Below are positions 18,594 through 28,447 of a stretch of DNA of 64,000 nt, in pieces. The number at the start of each line of letters is the position of its first letter. Position 1 is the stretch's first letter. The stretch is taken from positions 19,400 to 83,399 of the forward strand of contig NZ_JAUPEC010000018.1 of NCBI RefSeq assembly GCF_030551755.1, written 5' to 3'. The notes under the pieces were generated by a model, which was given only the letters and a program-made list of their open reading frames with translations, made no database searches and was not told where the DNA came from. The translations under genes and the position numbers were made by a program. Source of the DNA: Pseudocolwellia sp. AS88. GTDB lineage: Bacteria; Pseudomonadota; Gammaproteobacteria; Enterobacterales; Alteromonadaceae.

Positions 18594-19322
18594 ATGGAAA
18601 GTAAGCAACCTGCATTCAAATCTCATATTCACTGTCAAAACTGCAGTATTAGTGAACTATGCCTCCCATTTTCTTTGAATGAAGAAGAATTAAACTCTCT
18701 CGATAATATTATTGACCGCAAAAAGCCTATTCATAAAGGTGAAAAACTTTTCCAAAGTGGCGACGACATGAAATCGTTATATGCCGTTCGTTCAGGTACA
18801 TTCAAAACATATAAGATAGATGAAAAAGGTGAACAACAAATAACAGGCTTTCATTTAGCTGGTGATTTGCTTGGTTTTGACGCCATTGCGAACTCTGTTC
18901 ATCCTAGCTTCGCCTCTGCATTAGAAACTTCAATGGTGTGTGAAATTCCATATAACACCTTAGACGGACTTTCAAATGATATGCCTAAACTTAAAAAACA
19001 AATGTTAAGAATGATGAGTATGGAGATCTGTTCAGATCAAGAAATGCTTATGTTGCTTAATCATAAAAATGCTGAGCAACGTTTAGCTACCTTTATTAGT
19101 ACTCTAAGTAATCGGTTTCAAAAGCGTGGATTTTCCCCGTCGGAGTTTCGCTTAACGATGACACGTAGTGATATTGGTAATTATATTGGCCTAACTGTTG
19201 AAACCATTAGTCGTTTACTTAATCGTTTTAATAAAAGCGACTTAATAGGCGTTGAAGGAAAGTTAATTACTATTAAAGATGTTGACTGCTTAAATGAAAT
19301 TGCTCAATTGAAAGTTGATTGA
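18594..19322 (+). CDS. fnr: Oxygen-sensing transcription regulator FNR (EtrA/Anr)
   Basis: 242 residues. The [4Fe-4S] ligands are in place: C14-x2-C17-x5-C23 and C116 (TSMVCEIPY). The cNMP-binding-like beta roll runs about 30-140, then a dimer helix, then the winged helix ([24 protein letters not shown]). Glu203, Ser206 and Arg207 form the E-x2-S-R motif that reads TTGAT. FNR activates anaerobic and microaerobic genes, in many species including ccoNOQP. Location next to the oxidase genes and uspE is conserved in gammaproteobacteria. Confidence 0.96.
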   Translation: MESKQPAFKSHIHCQNCSISELCLPFSLNEEELNSLDNIIDRKKPIHKGEKLFQSGDDMKSLYAVRSGTFKTYKIDEKGEQQITGFHLAGDLLGFDAIANSVHPSFASALETSMVCEIPYNTLDGLSNDMPKLKKQMLRMMSMEICSDQEMLMLLNHKNAEQRLATFISTLSNRFQKRGFSPSEFRLTMTRSDIGNYIGLTVETISRLLNRFNKSDLIGVEGKLITIKDVDCLNEIAQLKVD

Positions 19323-19392
19323 TTTTAAACAATAAAAAAACATCAAAATTACATTATACTTAACTTAAAGTAGATAATTTGGAGTTATTATT

Positions 19393-20322
19393 ATGAACAA
19401 ATATCAAAATATACTTGCAGTTATTGATCCTACCACTGATGAACAAAAAGCTTTAAAACGCAGTATTCAACTTGCTCAGCATACCAATGCTAGCATCACT
19501 GCGTTTTTATCAATATTTGATTTCTCTTATGAAATGACCACTATGTTATCTGGCGATGAACGTGAAGCTATGCGTCAAACGGTTATTGATGATCGACTTG
19601 AATGGATGAATGACCTTGTTAGTCAATTAAACATCAATGGCTTAACCATCAATACTAAAGTTGTTTGGCATAATCGACCTTTTGAATCAATTATTAATGA
19701 AGTGCTTGAGCATGATCACGATATTGTTATTAAAGGTACTCACGAACACGATAAACTTAAGTCTGTTATTTTCACTCCTACTGATTGGCATATTCTTAGA
19801 AAATGCCCGTGCCCTGTTTTATTAGTTAAAGATCACTTGTGGCCAGAAAAAGGTAATATTCTTGCAGCAATTAACGCAGGTAGTGACGAAGATGAACATC
19901 GTTCACTAAATCACAAAATCACGGCGCATGCTAACCACTTAGCTAAAGTTATTAATGCAAATGTCCATCTAGTTAATTCATTTCCTGGCACACCAATTAA
20001 TATTGCCATTGAGATACCCGAATTTAATGCGAATGAGTACAACACGGGTATGTTGACACATCATAAGAAAGCTATGGCTTCTCATTGCGAACAATACAAT
20101 ATAGCGGAAGACAGAACTCATATTGAAGAAGGTCTACCTGAAGATGTTATCGAAGACGTTGCCAACAAAATTGATGCTGAGTTAGTGATTTTGGGCACAA
20201 TAGGCAGAACCGGATTATCAGCAACGTTAATTGGCAATACAGCAGAACATGTACTTGATCGGTTGAATTGTGATGTTTTAGCTTTAAAACCTGATGGTTA
20301 TGTTTCGCCTTTAACCAAGTAA
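19393..20322 (+). CDS. uspE: Universal stress protein UspE
   Basis: 309 residues with two tandem Usp domains (about 1-150 and 155-305). The first ends with DWHILRKCPCPVLLVKD and the second has GTIGRTGLSATLIGNTAEHVLDRLNCDVLALKPD, very close to E. coli UspE. It is a cytosolic stress protein, in E. coli linked to motility, adhesion and oxidative stress. It has its own Shine-Dalgarno (TTGGAG) 70 bp after fnr, and fnr-uspE adjacency matches E. coli. Confidence 0.95.
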   Translation: MNKYQNILAVIDPTTDEQKALKRSIQLAQHTNASITAFLSIFDFSYEMTTMLSGDEREAMRQTVIDDRLEWMNDLVSQLNINGLTINTKVVWHNRPFESIINEVLEHDHDIVIKGTHEHDKLKSVIFTPTDWHILRKCPCPVLLVKDHLWPEKGNILAAINAGSDEDEHRSLNHKITAHANHLAKVINANVHLVNSFPGTPINIAIEIPEFNANEYNTGMLTHHKKAMASHCEQYNIAEDRTHIEEGLPEDVIEDVANKIDAELVILGTIGRTGLSATLIGNTAEHVLDRLNCDVLALKPDGYVSPLTK

Positions 20323-20631
20323 CAAAACTAATAGCTAAAAAAAGTGTGGCTAAAACAGTTTAAATTTATTTAATCTGTTTTAGCGCTAATGATATAAGGT
20401 CACGATATTAGCTAGCATTATAATTTTAAAAACATTCCCCTAAGTTAACTCTAACTCGGTTTAATCAATACCTCTATAACCGCTATTTTTCTTACTTCAT
20501 AGTAAGATTGACTTAAAAAACCTAGCTACTGATACAAAACATGCCCTTAAAGTAAGAAAGCGATTGAGCTAACGTTACAGTTTTATTAGTAATAATTACA
20601 ATAAATGATAATCGTTTAAACCAAATTCAAC
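20323..20631. other. Convergent intergenic region after uspE
   Basis: 309 bp between uspE and the converging MshQ-like gene. GCTAAAACAG (20349-20358) and CTGTTTTAGC (20375-20384) form a hairpin that may end uspE transcription, without a T tail. AATGATAATCGTT around 20606 looks like the core of a Fur box but has no downstream start codon to regulate. No gene seen. Confidence 0.45.
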
Positions 20632-23600
20632 TTAGTTAAAAACCTCTCGCGTATAGATTATTCTATCGTTGCCTCTAAAGACTCCAAACGTTGCTGTAGC
20701 AAAAGGGTTATTGTCATGTAGGCTGTCTCCATCCCAATCAAACTGAAGCCATACCGGAACTTGATACTCTAGGTTAAAGGAACCTTGTTTATTTCCTTGT
20801 GGAGCAGATAAAAAGAATTCTTGATAAATACCGTTTTGAAAAAACGTACCTGTACTTATACTTGCACTACTATCACTGGTAAGTAAGTTATCGCTAGTAT
20901 TTGTATCTACCAAACGATAATCCCATAAAGATAAACCACCGCTACCTACAGTACCAGAAGTGAACTTATTACCTAAGGTTCCACTAATACAACTCTCATC
21001 TGAATTTGTAATAAAAGACGTGCCATTATATTCTTCAATAGACATTGGCATTAACAGGTTCGAAGTTTCTGGACCAAAACCATTTTCAATTCTCCAACGG
21101 CCAAAGCGTACTTCAACACCTTCTGTTAAAATTAATTCTGTTGCTATGATTGCAGTATCAGAACCATCATATAAATTTATCCCATCTTCATCTTCTATTT
21201 GACTAATAATAAAAGGAATTTTTGCAGGAAATGGAGCATATAAAGAATGTTGATTATGCTCGTAAATAAAGTTATCTGTTGAATTAAATTCATAATTTAA
21301 TACGCCAGCATCAGCAGTTGCAGATAAATCACCTTCGCTTAACTGAGCTGCGATGTTAACCTTTTCATCAATAACATCAGGAGCTATCCTAGGTTGTTCA
21401 AAGTCTTCTGTTGGAAGATCTACGCTGATATCTCCAGCTTCTAACTTCATAAAACCTGAAGCTGTATAGTTTTCGGTAATAGTACCTGCTGTATTGTATG
21501 GCGTTATTAAAGCCTTAGGAGCTGATAATGAGTCATACCTTATACTGCCATCACTATCAGTTTCTTGACCAGAATATGCCCAGTCATTAATAATACAAGC
21601 AGCATCGGGTCCATGGTTACCATTCAAACTACCATGACTCTCAACCGTTTGAATAAAATAAGCAGGAGTGAAGCGCCCCACATTTGCAATATAGCCTTGT
21701 ATATCACCACCACCAATATAATCACTATCAGTCAATGATGCAGATAAATGAATAATCCCTACTTCCGAGAAGTTATAATTATTATCTAAAATACTGCCAT
21801 TAAAAGTGTTACTTGTTTCAGTTGTGAGTACACCAATATTTGCCGTTGTAGGATCAGGTAAAAATAATGTTCTGGTCACACTTAATTGTTCATTATCAAA
21901 ATTATTAGCCGTGCTATTACCGCTTAAATCGCTGAAATCATCAGGAACCCCATCATTATCGACATCTTGACCTGCAGCCCATTGTTTCGCTATAGCTCTT
22001 AATGAAAAAGTTTCACCTGCTTTTTTGAAGTCACTCTCTGATGTGCTAGAAGCTAATGCATTAGCACTATTTGTATCTTGGCTGAAGTCTAATTGAACAC
22101 CAAAGGGACGAACAACAAAAGCATTTGATGATGAGTTGAAGCTTTTAATATCTCCTAAACCATCAACATCAATATCTTTTTGTGCGTTAATAGTAAGTTT
22201 ACCTGCATCAGGGTAATTAAGAGTAAAATAAGCGGTAGAATTACTATCAAAACGTAAAGACTGTTCGGTTACGTTTGTTGTAATACTTTTAGGTGTGGCA
22301 TTGTTGGTAAGCTCTAAATTACTCGTACATGCACTGCTATCACCATGACAAGTGTATGAAAGGTTAATAGGAACATCTCCACCATCAGGAAAAACGCCAG
22401 TACATGAACCTGTATTATCATCAGTTCTTACTGCTTGTATAAATAAGTTTTCCGCATTAAAACCTGTATCTGATGGCTTACCTGAAAGTTGTGTCGGTAT
22501 AATTGGCGAGCTGTTATTGTTATTCCCAAAAATAAAGCCAGTATCTGAAAAGGCTATATTACAACTTGTACCGCTACTATCATCACAAACAAGAGGCTCT
22601 GTTGCTATGACTGTTGCATTAGCGAGAGATAAACTAAGGGTTTCTGCAAACGTATGACTAAAGTTAACACCAACAAGTTCAGTACTACCAATAAAGGTTA
22701 CAGATTTTTTAGTCGTCGTGGTCGATGTGTTAGTTGCTTGCAAATCAAGTGTTATCTCATCAGAGCTTAACGTTGAACAATCACTATTCATACAAGCTTT
22801 GATGGTGACCGGCTCAACTGCACAGGTTAAACCTTGACCGTCATGAATAATCTCATAATGGTCTATTAAACATCCTCCAAATTGAACTTTACCACTAAGA
22901 GCGCCAGCACTAAGAATTTCATAACCCGAAGGTGCGGCAGAAGTTCGTATATCATTAGTGATAGAAATTTCTAAATAATCTCCGCCGCCTCGTTCAAAAA
23001 ACATAGCGGCTATATCAAAAGATGAATATTGACTTAAAGTAAAAGAACCACCTGTATTAGAGTTACCTGTAGGCTCTTCAAATCTCAACTCATTAGCATC
23101 GCCACTGTTTGAACTCCCAAATTTGTTGAATGAAACACTATCACCAGCAATAGTATCCATAACAAAACTAAATCCATCATCACTCTCTACATAAATGGTG
23201 TAATCGCCTGCTGGTAAACTAAGTATTCCAGAAGTATATACAACAAAATTGCTGCCATTTACACCATTACTATTACCTGGGTACGCTAAAGTACCTGTAA
23301 AATCATGTTCTGAACCACCAAAATCAATACGTTCAACAGTACTTGAACCACTTGCCGAAACATTATACTTCTCATTATCGATTAAACCAGTTGATGGTGA
23401 TCCAGCAGCTAACCAAGCAGCATGAATAGCTAAAGCTTCAGTACTGTTATCTATCTGTACGTCTGTACCAGCATTGTTGATTTTTATACCTACAGCATTT
23501 AAAAGGCCTGTATTAGCGTCACAGCCTTGACCTATTTCAGGATCAATATTACTGGCTTCATACACAACAATATTGCTGAAAGTACTATTTCTCGTAGGAT

Positions 23601-24798
23601 TATCATCATCGTCATTTATAAAGAATAGGTGGTCAAAATTTCCTGTATAAAATTGCCCTACTGGAATCGTGTAATGTGTAACACCACTTCCGCTATAATT
23701 ATCAAAATCTGATATACCCCAAGATTGCGTACCATAAAGCATAAAAGTACGATCTTCACTTTGAGATAAATCGTCATCAAAACCTATAGCATGAATTTCA
23801 CCTTGCTCAGTACTTTGAAAATCAAATTCAATAACAGTGTTTTCTGTGACTGTGTAGGGGAAGTTTATTTTTTGCCATAGATTACCCTCAATAAATAAAC
23901 TTAAGTTAGCATCTGTTATTGTTATGTTACCGCTAGCATCTTGAGTGCTACTGGCATAACGGGCGACCTCGTAAACTTGATCTACATCTCCTACTTGCCA
24001 AGCATTTCCTGTATCTGGATTAATACCACCGTTGGCATTTAAATCAAGTACGGCAAGATTTTGTGGCTGAACCCATACTTCTATACTTCTAAGAGTGTAA
24101 TCATCTATATTATCTGCAAATGTCCAATCTGGGTTCCCACCTGTGTTATTACCTATACCTATTGAGTCGATTCTATTAGAATCCCAAGCATTAAAAGCAA
24201 ATAGTGTTTGTGCTTCGCTGTAATTATGTACTTGCATAGAACCATGACAGGACGTTCTATCGGCTCTTAGTGAATCTCCAAAATCAAAAACATCATCACT
24301 CGCATTAAGAACAAATGTATCATTCTCTCTAGTATAACAATGATGCCAAAATTCAATGTTACCAGTAGATATATCAGTTCCAGTAACAACTCCTGCAACA
24401 TTTGACTCTACATTCATATTATCAATAGACTGTTGCCAAGTAACTCCAGTACTACTAACAGGAACACCAATTTCACCTAGATTCTGTGTAAACGCATTCA
24501 TGGATACCCAAACCCATTCGGTTTCACAACTACCATCTTTTTGTAGCTCTAAATAGTAACCAATACGAGCGATACCATTATCAATAGTTGTTGCTGAATT
24601 ATCGATACCATAGACGGGAGTGTTAGTACCATAATTGGCATTAGAAGGTATATCGAGCTGATAGATTTGGGTATAACCCTGTAGTTCACTTACATTCGCA
24701 TCGCTACCCGCGCCACAAGTTGCGGCATAAACTGAAGGGGAAAAGCTGAAAACACTGATAAGAATAAGGAATATTTTAAATTTTAAGTCGTTTTTCAT
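20632..24798 (-). CDS. Orphan MshQ-like (DUF6701) secreted surface protein with extra carbohydrate-associated modules
   Basis: About 1388 residues from the chosen ATG, which directly precedes a signal peptide (KNDLKFKIFLILISVFSFSPSVYA) and has AGGA 11 bases upstream; an in-frame ATG at 24825 would add nine residues. In numbering from that longer start: a beta module at ~40-255 (RIGYYLELQ ... WVWVSMNAFT ... NPDWTFA); a second at ~300-422 (EFDFQSTEQGEIHAIGFD ... LYGTQSWGISDFDNYSGSG) like modules appended to marine polysaccharide enzymes; a PA14-like domain ~480-635 (AGDYTIYVESDDGFSF); then a MshQ-like region to the end (VGRFTPAYF, VRFGRWRIENGFGPET, WLQFDWDGD, FGVFRGNDRIIYTREVF). MshQ belongs to MSHA pilus operons, but no msh gene is present here. 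Likely an exported adhesin-like protein. Confidence 0.75.
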   Translation of the reverse strand: MKNDLKFKIFLILISVFSFSPSVYAATCGAGSDANVSELQGYTQIYQLDIPSNANYGTNTPVYGIDNSATTIDNGIARIGYYLELQKDGSCETEWVWVSMNAFTQNLGEIGVPVSSTGVTWQQSIDNMNVESNVAGVVTGTDISTGNIEFWHHCYTRENDTFVLNASDDVFDFGDSLRADRTSCHGSMQVHNYSEAQTLFAFNAWDSNRIDSIGIGNNTGGNPDWTFADNIDDYTLRSIEVWVQPQNLAVLDLNANGGINPDTGNAWQVGDVDQVYEVARYASSTQDASGNITITDANLSLFIEGNLWQKINFPYTVTENTVIEFDFQSTEQGEIHAIGFDDDLSQSEDRTFMLYGTQSWGISDFDNYSGSGVTHYTIPVGQFYTGNFDHLFFINDDDDNPTRNSTFSNIVVYEASNIDPEIGQGCDANTGLLNAVGIKINNAGTDVQIDNSTEALAIHAAWLAAGSPSTGLIDNEKYNVSASGSSTVERIDFGGSEHDFTGTLAYPGNSNGVNGSNFVVYTSGILSLPAGDYTIYVESDDGFSFVMDTIAGDSVSFNKFGSSNSGDANELRFEEPTGNSNTGGSFTLSQYSSFDIAAMFFERGGGDYLEISITNDIRTSAAPSGYEILSAGALSGKVQFGGCLIDHYEIIHDGQGLTCAVEPVTIKACMNSDCSTLSSDEITLDLQATNTSTTTTKKSVTFIGSTELVGVNFSHTFAETLSLSLANATVIATEPLVCDDSSGTSCNIAFSDTGFIFGNNNNSSPIIPTQLSGKPSDTGFNAENLFIQAVRTDDNTGSCTGVFPDGGDVPINLSYTCHGDSSACTSNLELTNNATPKSITTNVTEQSLRFDSNSTAYFTLNYPDAGKLTINAQKDIDVDGLGDIKSFNSSSNAFVVRPFGVQLDFSQDTNSANALASSTSESDFKKAGETFSLRAIAKQWAAGQDVDNDGVPDDFSDLSGNSTANNFDNEQLSVTRTLFLPDPTTANIGVLTTETSNTFNGSILDNNYNFSEVGIIHLSASLTDSDYIGGGDIQGYIANVGRFTPAYFIQTVESHGSLNGNHGPDAACIINDWAYSGQETDSDGSIRYDSLSAPKALITPYNTAGTITENYTASGFMKLEAGDISVDLPTEDFEQPRIAPDVIDEKVNIAAQLSEGDLSATADAGVLNYEFNSTDNFIYEHNQHSLYAPFPAKIPFIISQIEDEDGINLYDGSDTAIIATELILTEGVEVRFGRWRIENGFGPETSNLLMPMSIEEYNGTSFITNSDESCISGTLGNKFTSGTVGSGGLSLWDYRLVDTNTSDNLLTSDSSASISTGTFFQNGIYQEFFLSAPQGNKQGSFNLEYQVPVWLQFDWDGDSLHDNNPFATATFGVFRGNDRIIYTREVFN

Positions 24799-24825
24799 AT
24801 CATTGTTAATCCTAACAAAATACAT

Positions 24826-25328
24826 CCCGTCATTTTATATGCATTGCATATCTGAGTTCATAGCGAAGAAAGGTTTAGTTCTATTTATTATTCATAAACA
24901 GAAAATGTTCTATAAAGTTTGAGTATTAATTCATGAGTAATATTAACTTACGTACTTTATATATCTAAGTATAGCAATATTAAGATATAGAACTTCGTTA
25001 GATTACATCTTTAGTCATATTTCTTCAACATTCAGAAATTAGTTAATATTTCAATACGATATGATGTATGAATAGTTGAACATTTAGTTTTTAACAACAA
25101 TGTTTATAGTAGGTAAATACAATGATGCATTTTGATTACCCCCGTCTTTTTAAGAAATTAATTACAGTCATTTAACCTCTCTCTTATCAAAGCTAACCTA
25201 TCTAAAAAACTTTAAGTTTAACAAAAAACATTAAATATCACCCTTACCATTGACAATCTAAATAACAATCATTACCATTCGCGACATTAAAACTACACCA
25301 CCATTTAATGCAAAATTTAGGGTAAACA
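24826..25328. other. Divergent intergenic region with Fur box
   Basis: 503 bp, very AT-rich, between the MshQ-like gene and the TonB receptor. Apart from the Fur-like site at 25258-25279, no hairpin, repeat or small ORF could be recognised. It must hold promoters for both genes. Confidence 0.5.
25258..25279 (+). promoter_or_regulatory. Candidate Fur box upstream of the siderophore receptor
   Basis: CTAAATAACAATCATTACC and the overlapping AATAACAATCATTACCATT each match the 19-bp Fur consensus at 12 positions, including overlapping TAATGATT-like hexamers in reverse complement. It lies 50-75 bases before the start of the TonB-dependent receptor, a normal place for an operator. It predicts iron repression of the 25332-30755 gene group. 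Confidence 0.55.
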
Positions 25329-25331
25329 TTG

Positions 25332-28004
25332 ATGTCTTCTAAATACAAAAACATAGCACCTCTTTCATTATTGACTTCAATAATATTAGCGACTTTTTCA
25401 GCTAGCTCTCTAGCTGAAACAACACCTTTATCAACACATGAGCCATTAATTAACGTCCTCAGTGATGTTGCTAAAACTCAAAACATTACCATTTATGCTA
25501 AGCCTTCTGTTATCAAAGGTAATGCTAAGGCAACTAACTCGATAAAATCAAATAAAGCATTGATTAATGCTCTATTGGCTGATAGCAATTTAGAAGCTGT
25601 TTGGTTAAAAAGTAATACTGTAGTTATAAAAGATAAAGCAAATAATGAATCAGCTGCGAGCTTAGCAATACCTGCGAATAATATTACACAATACGACAAT
25701 AAAGTTGAGCGTATTAGCGTTTATGCTTTACATAACCGTTTGATATTAGAGTCAGGCACGGCAACAAAGTCAAACATGACACTTATGCAAACACCTGCAG
25801 CTATCGTAGTTGTAGACAAGTTATTATTGAATGAGCAATCAAGCACTACTCTACAAGACAGTTTGCGTAACATCAGTGGTTTAACGCAAGCAGGTAACAA
25901 TTACGGTATTGGAGATAACTTATCTATTCGTGGCTTAGGCGCAAATTACACCTACGATGGCATTTATGGCGGTGCTGATTTAGAAAATAGCTATAATCCT
26001 ACTCGCTCAATGACCAATATTGAAAGTGTTGAAGTATTAAAAGGCCCTGCAACAGGTCTTTATGGTATGGGTTCAGCTGGTGGTGTTATCAATCTTATAG
26101 AGAAAAAGCCACAAGAAAAAGAAAGCTATGAAATAAAAGCGCTCGTTGGACAATGGAATAATGTTGGTTTAACGCTTGATGCTACATCAGCATTAACCGA
26201 TAACACAGCTTACCGTATTGTAGCTAACTACGAGGAGTCTGACGGCTATAGAGACCTGAGTTCAGAACGTGCAGAACTATATGCTTCATTAAGTTATGAC
26301 GTATCTGAAGATAATAGATTCTTATTTTCCGCCGCTTACATAAAAGATTCAATCCAAATTGATTCTGTAGGTGATCCTGTGCGCATATTAAGTTTAGATG
26401 ATATCAATGTTGCTGTAGCTGATTTAACCATTGATGATTTAGCTAACGATACAGATGCAGATGGCGACGGAATTACAGGCGTTCAGTTAACTGAAGCACA
26501 ACGTACCGAACTATTAAGCACAATTTTACCAAGCGATGGTTTAACACCTTATGATTTAGGTGACAGTAGTTTAATTTCTCCACTATCTACACCTAATGAT
26601 GGAAAGGAAGTTCGTATAAAAGTTCGCCACGATATTAACTTCTCTAACGATTTATTATTAACTCATCAATTACAATACCGTGATTATTCTTCAGACTTTA
26701 CCCGCCAAACAGGTGGGTTGAATTATATTTACTGGAATAGAAATGGTGAAATAAATGCAGATCCAAGAGCGCCTTTAGTTATCGATGATGTTTTATATCC
26801 ATATGCCGCACGTCGACAAGAGTATCGTCAACAAGTAGCAGATGAAAAAACATGGCAGTACTTTGTTGATTTAACTAACACTTGGTCTTCAGGCCTTTTC
26901 TCTGGTGAACATTTAATTAGCGCCAACTATGAACATCGTGAAGCATCAGTTCAATCGTCGTCAATTTGGGATGCAGATGGTGGTGGAAGCTTGCCTTACA
27001 TTTTGGATATTAGGAACCCTAATTGGCCAACAGGTAGTTTTGAAGACTATGACCCTAGCCTAAGAACTAATTACGATAAAACAGTCAGTGCCTATGGAAT
27101 AAGTGCGCAAGAAGTTATTTACTTTGATAATGCTTTAACTGGTCGTTTTGGGCTTGCTTATACAACTATCGAACAAGATTACCAACACAAAGGCACTGAT
27201 AGCGCTCCAGGTATTGGCGAAGAACTTGATACCGATGATTCAGGTTTATCTTTTAATGTCGGTTTGAATTACCAAATATCTGAGCAATTTGCTGCTTTCA
27301 TTAATTATTCACGTGGTCGAACGGCTTATAGTATTTTAGGCAGTTTAGATGCAGACGGTGATGATCGTGAAGATTCTGAATCAAAATCTGTTGATTTGGG
27401 CTTCAGATATAAAGCTTTTGATGAAGATCTATTATTGTCTTTTGTATTATTTGAAACCAGTAGAACTAACCTCAGATATAGCAACCCTTTATACAACGAG
27501 AACGAAGATGCTACTGATTACAATATAGATGTTGCTCAGTATTTTTATGACGAATCGGATAGAAGTCGTGGTGCAGAACTTGATTTAAACTTAGCAATCA
27601 ACGAACAGTGGACGATGAACTTCAATGCTACTTACCTAGATGCAACGACAGTACAAGGTGATGCCGAAGAAGGTCAATCTAAAGGTGTACCATTAAAGTA
27701 TGTGCGTTTGTGGACTAGCTACGAACATCAATTTAAAGCATTACCTGCTCCTATGAAGTTTAGTTTAGGTGTAACTTATGAAGATGAACGCAGTTTGTAT
27801 GCTTCAAGTTACGGGTTACCTTACGCTTACATTCCATCTTATTCGGTAGTAGATGCAGCCGTAAGTTATCAGCTAAATGATTGGGACTTACAACTAAACA
27901 TCAATAATTTAACGGATACTACGTATTACAGTAAAGCCATGTATGCCGGTGGTTTACCGGGTGAAAGCAGAAACGCAAAAGTAACGGCAACTTACCGTTT
28001 TTAA
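25332..28004 (+). CDS. TonB-dependent siderophore receptor with N-terminal STN domain
   Basis: 890 residues. Signal peptide to about residue 29 (FSASSLAE), then an STN signalling domain (~35-105, VLSDVAKTQNITIYAKP ... NLEAVWLKSNTVVIK), then a plug with SIRGLGANYTYDGIYGG and SVEVLKGPATGLYGMGSAGGVINLIEK, typical of ferri-siderophore receptors, and a 22-strand barrel ending TYRF. The STN domain normally contacts an anti-sigma factor, but no sigma/anti-sigma pair lies nearby. ATG at 25332 is used; a TTG one codon earlier is possible. A DTDADGDGITG calcium-loop-like insertion sits in the barrel near residue 375. First gene of an iron-uptake group behind a Fur-like site. Confidence 0.9.
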   Translation: MSSKYKNIAPLSLLTSIILATFSASSLAETTPLSTHEPLINVLSDVAKTQNITIYAKPSVIKGNAKATNSIKSNKALINALLADSNLEAVWLKSNTVVIKDKANNESAASLAIPANNITQYDNKVERISVYALHNRLILESGTATKSNMTLMQTPAAIVVVDKLLLNEQSSTTLQDSLRNISGLTQAGNNYGIGDNLSIRGLGANYTYDGIYGGADLENSYNPTRSMTNIESVEVLKGPATGLYGMGSAGGVINLIEKKPQEKESYEIKALVGQWNNVGLTLDATSALTDNTAYRIVANYEESDGYRDLSSERAELYASLSYDVSEDNRFLFSAAYIKDSIQIDSVGDPVRILSLDDINVAVADLTIDDLANDTDADGDGITGVQLTEAQRTELLSTILPSDGLTPYDLGDSSLISPLSTPNDGKEVRIKVRHDINFSNDLLLTHQLQYRDYSSDFTRQTGGLNYIYWNRNGEINADPRAPLVIDDVLYPYAARRQEYRQQVADEKTWQYFVDLTNTWSSGLFSGEHLISANYEHREASVQSSSIWDADGGGSLPYILDIRNPNWPTGSFEDYDPSLRTNYDKTVSAYGISAQEVIYFDNALTGRFGLAYTTIEQDYQHKGTDSAPGIGEELDTDDSGLSFNVGLNYQISEQFAAFINYSRGRTAYSILGSLDADGDDREDSESKSVDLGFRYKAFDEDLLLSFVLFETSRTNLRYSNPLYNENEDATDYNIDVAQYFYDESDRSRGAELDLNLAINEQWTMNFNATYLDATTVQGDAEEGQSKGVPLKYVRLWTSYEHQFKALPAPMKFSLGVTYEDERSLYASSYGLPYAYIPSYSVVDAAVSYQLNDWDLQLNINNLTDTTYYSKAMYAGGLPGESRNAKVTATYRF

Positions 28005-28045
28005 TGCTAAAAACTTTTACTTAACGCTAAATACATTGACTTAAT

Positions 28046-28447
28046 ATGACACATTCGAAACAGCTATGGTTACGTTGCATAACCGCTACTGTTGGCGGTT
28101 ATGCAATTTCCACAGGTTTTAGTATTGCACTGGTTCCAGCATTAACCGTTTGGCTAAATTACACATTATCTACGAGTGTATTAATTACAACTATGCTCAG
28201 TTATTTGTGTTATTTCATTGTGATCATATTAAGTTTCTGTCTGCCAACACTTTTAAGTTTATGGCGTAATCTTTTTATATTTTGCGCCCTACTTCTTGCA
28301 TGTTATCAAATGGCTATACCTAACAACCTCCACGTTAATAGTAAGACTGAATCTGTATTAAGCATGATGTCGAACCAAACTATCAGTAACAACATTACAA
28401 CGATTAACTCTCACACACTAAACTTAACTTATAGCAATAACTCATGA
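28046..28447 (+). CDS. DUF3649-like small membrane protein of siderophore operon
   Basis: 133 residues with three hydrophobic helices (about 10-35, 40-65, 70-90) and a polar Asn/Ser/Thr-rich C-terminal tail. The opening helix TVGGYAISTGFSIALVPALT agrees with the DUF3649 family that accompanies TonB receptors and PepSY reductases. The tail of about 40 residues is unusually Asn/Ser-rich. It overlaps the next start by 4 bp (ATGA), giving translational coupling. The exact role is unknown; probably part of ferri-siderophore reduction at the inner membrane. Confidence 0.7.
   Translation: MTHSKQLWLRCITATVGGYAISTGFSIALVPALTVWLNYTLSTSVLITTMLSYLCYFIVIILSFCLPTLLSLWRNLFIFCALLLACYQMAIPNNLHVNSKTESVLSMMSNQTISNNITTINSHTLNLTYSNNS

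Noticed and set aside
20440..20470. Possible matching boundary repeat of the uspE-ttcA block (TTAACTCTAACTCGG)
   Set aside because: Similarity to the 30814-30825 arm is only partial and AT-biased; no direct repeat could be shown.
20602..20620. Fur-box-like AATGATAATCGTT between uspE and the MshQ-like gene
   Set aside because: It lies between two converging gene ends, where no promoter is expected; only the core matches.
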